Assembly (NCBI GenBank): GCA_022718015.1
Contig: JAIHZV010000078.1
Span: 1-5,994, forward strand
DNA from: Phascolarctobacterium sp.
GTDB lineage: Bacteria > Bacillota > Negativicutes > Acidaminococcales > Acidaminococcaceae
Reading direction: 5' to 3'
DNA length: 5,994 nt
The notes below the pieces were generated by a model. The model was not told the origin of the DNA. It searched no databases and saw only the letters and a program-made list of their open reading frames with translations. Numbering within the stretch: the first letter of the stretch is position 1; the number at the start of each line of letters is the position of its first letter. Shown here piece by piece: positions 5,984 to 5,994 of the stretch. The position numbers and the translations under genes are program-made.

Positions 5984-5994
5984 AAGTACAAAAC

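Noticed and set aside
5083..5994. Complete transposon or insertion sequence around the recombinase
   Set aside because: No transposase gene, no matching terminal inverted repeats and no target-site duplication are visible at the edges of the AT-rich block.

Overview
The window reads as chromosomal DNA from a Bacillota-type bacterium, possibly one of the Negativicutes. The grounds are strong AGGAGG/AAAGGAG ribosome binding sites about 5-8 nt before most starts, Rho-independent terminators with long T-tracts, and Gram-positive-style GalU and GalE proteins beside a CpsG/ManB-type phosphomannomutase. The taxon is an inference and is weakly held. All six genes lie on the + strand.

Left region (2-1689): the 3' end of an AAA-family ATPase gene (Walker B, signature motif and H-loop present; start and Walker A off the left edge) overlaps, by ATGA, a complete HNH endonuclease gene. 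This ATPase-HNH pair has the architecture of the Septu anti-phage module (PtuA-PtuB), which also occurs as the effector of some retrons. A clear terminator at 1655-1689 closes the unit. No reverse transcriptase is visible, so whether this is stand-alone Septu or a retron depends on sequence to the left.

Central region (1690-5154): a three-gene sugar-nucleotide operon, phosphomannomutase/phosphoglucomutase (manB) - galU - galE, ending in a strong 16-18 bp stem terminator. The natural reading is hexose-6-P to hexose-1-P, then glucose-1-P to UDP-glucose, then UDP-glucose to UDP-galactose, feeding cell-surface polysaccharide or galactose metabolism. A dyad-rich 71-nt spacer separates manB from galU. 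galU and galE are 3 nt apart.

Right region (5155-5994): a stand-alone small serine recombinase of the resolvase/invertase class, visibly more AT-rich than the rest (about 43% G+C in sample lines counted by hand, against 52-55% in the other genes). Its leader holds a 10-bp perfect dyad whose right arm contains most of its own Shine-Dalgarno sequence. That dyad shares its 8-bp outer arm with the galE terminator just upstream. A long imperfect hairpin begins at the recombinase stop codon. No partner transposase and no clear pair of long inverted crossover sites is seen, so the recombinase's target is unknown.

No gene-free stretch exceeds 300 bases. The longest is 5083-5268 (186 nt), which holds the galE terminator, a TATAAT element and the leader dyad. 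I found no tRNA, rRNA, CRISPR array or insertion-sequence ends. I do not see a clearly new system. The best leads are the Septu/retron-like tail and the recombinase control region.
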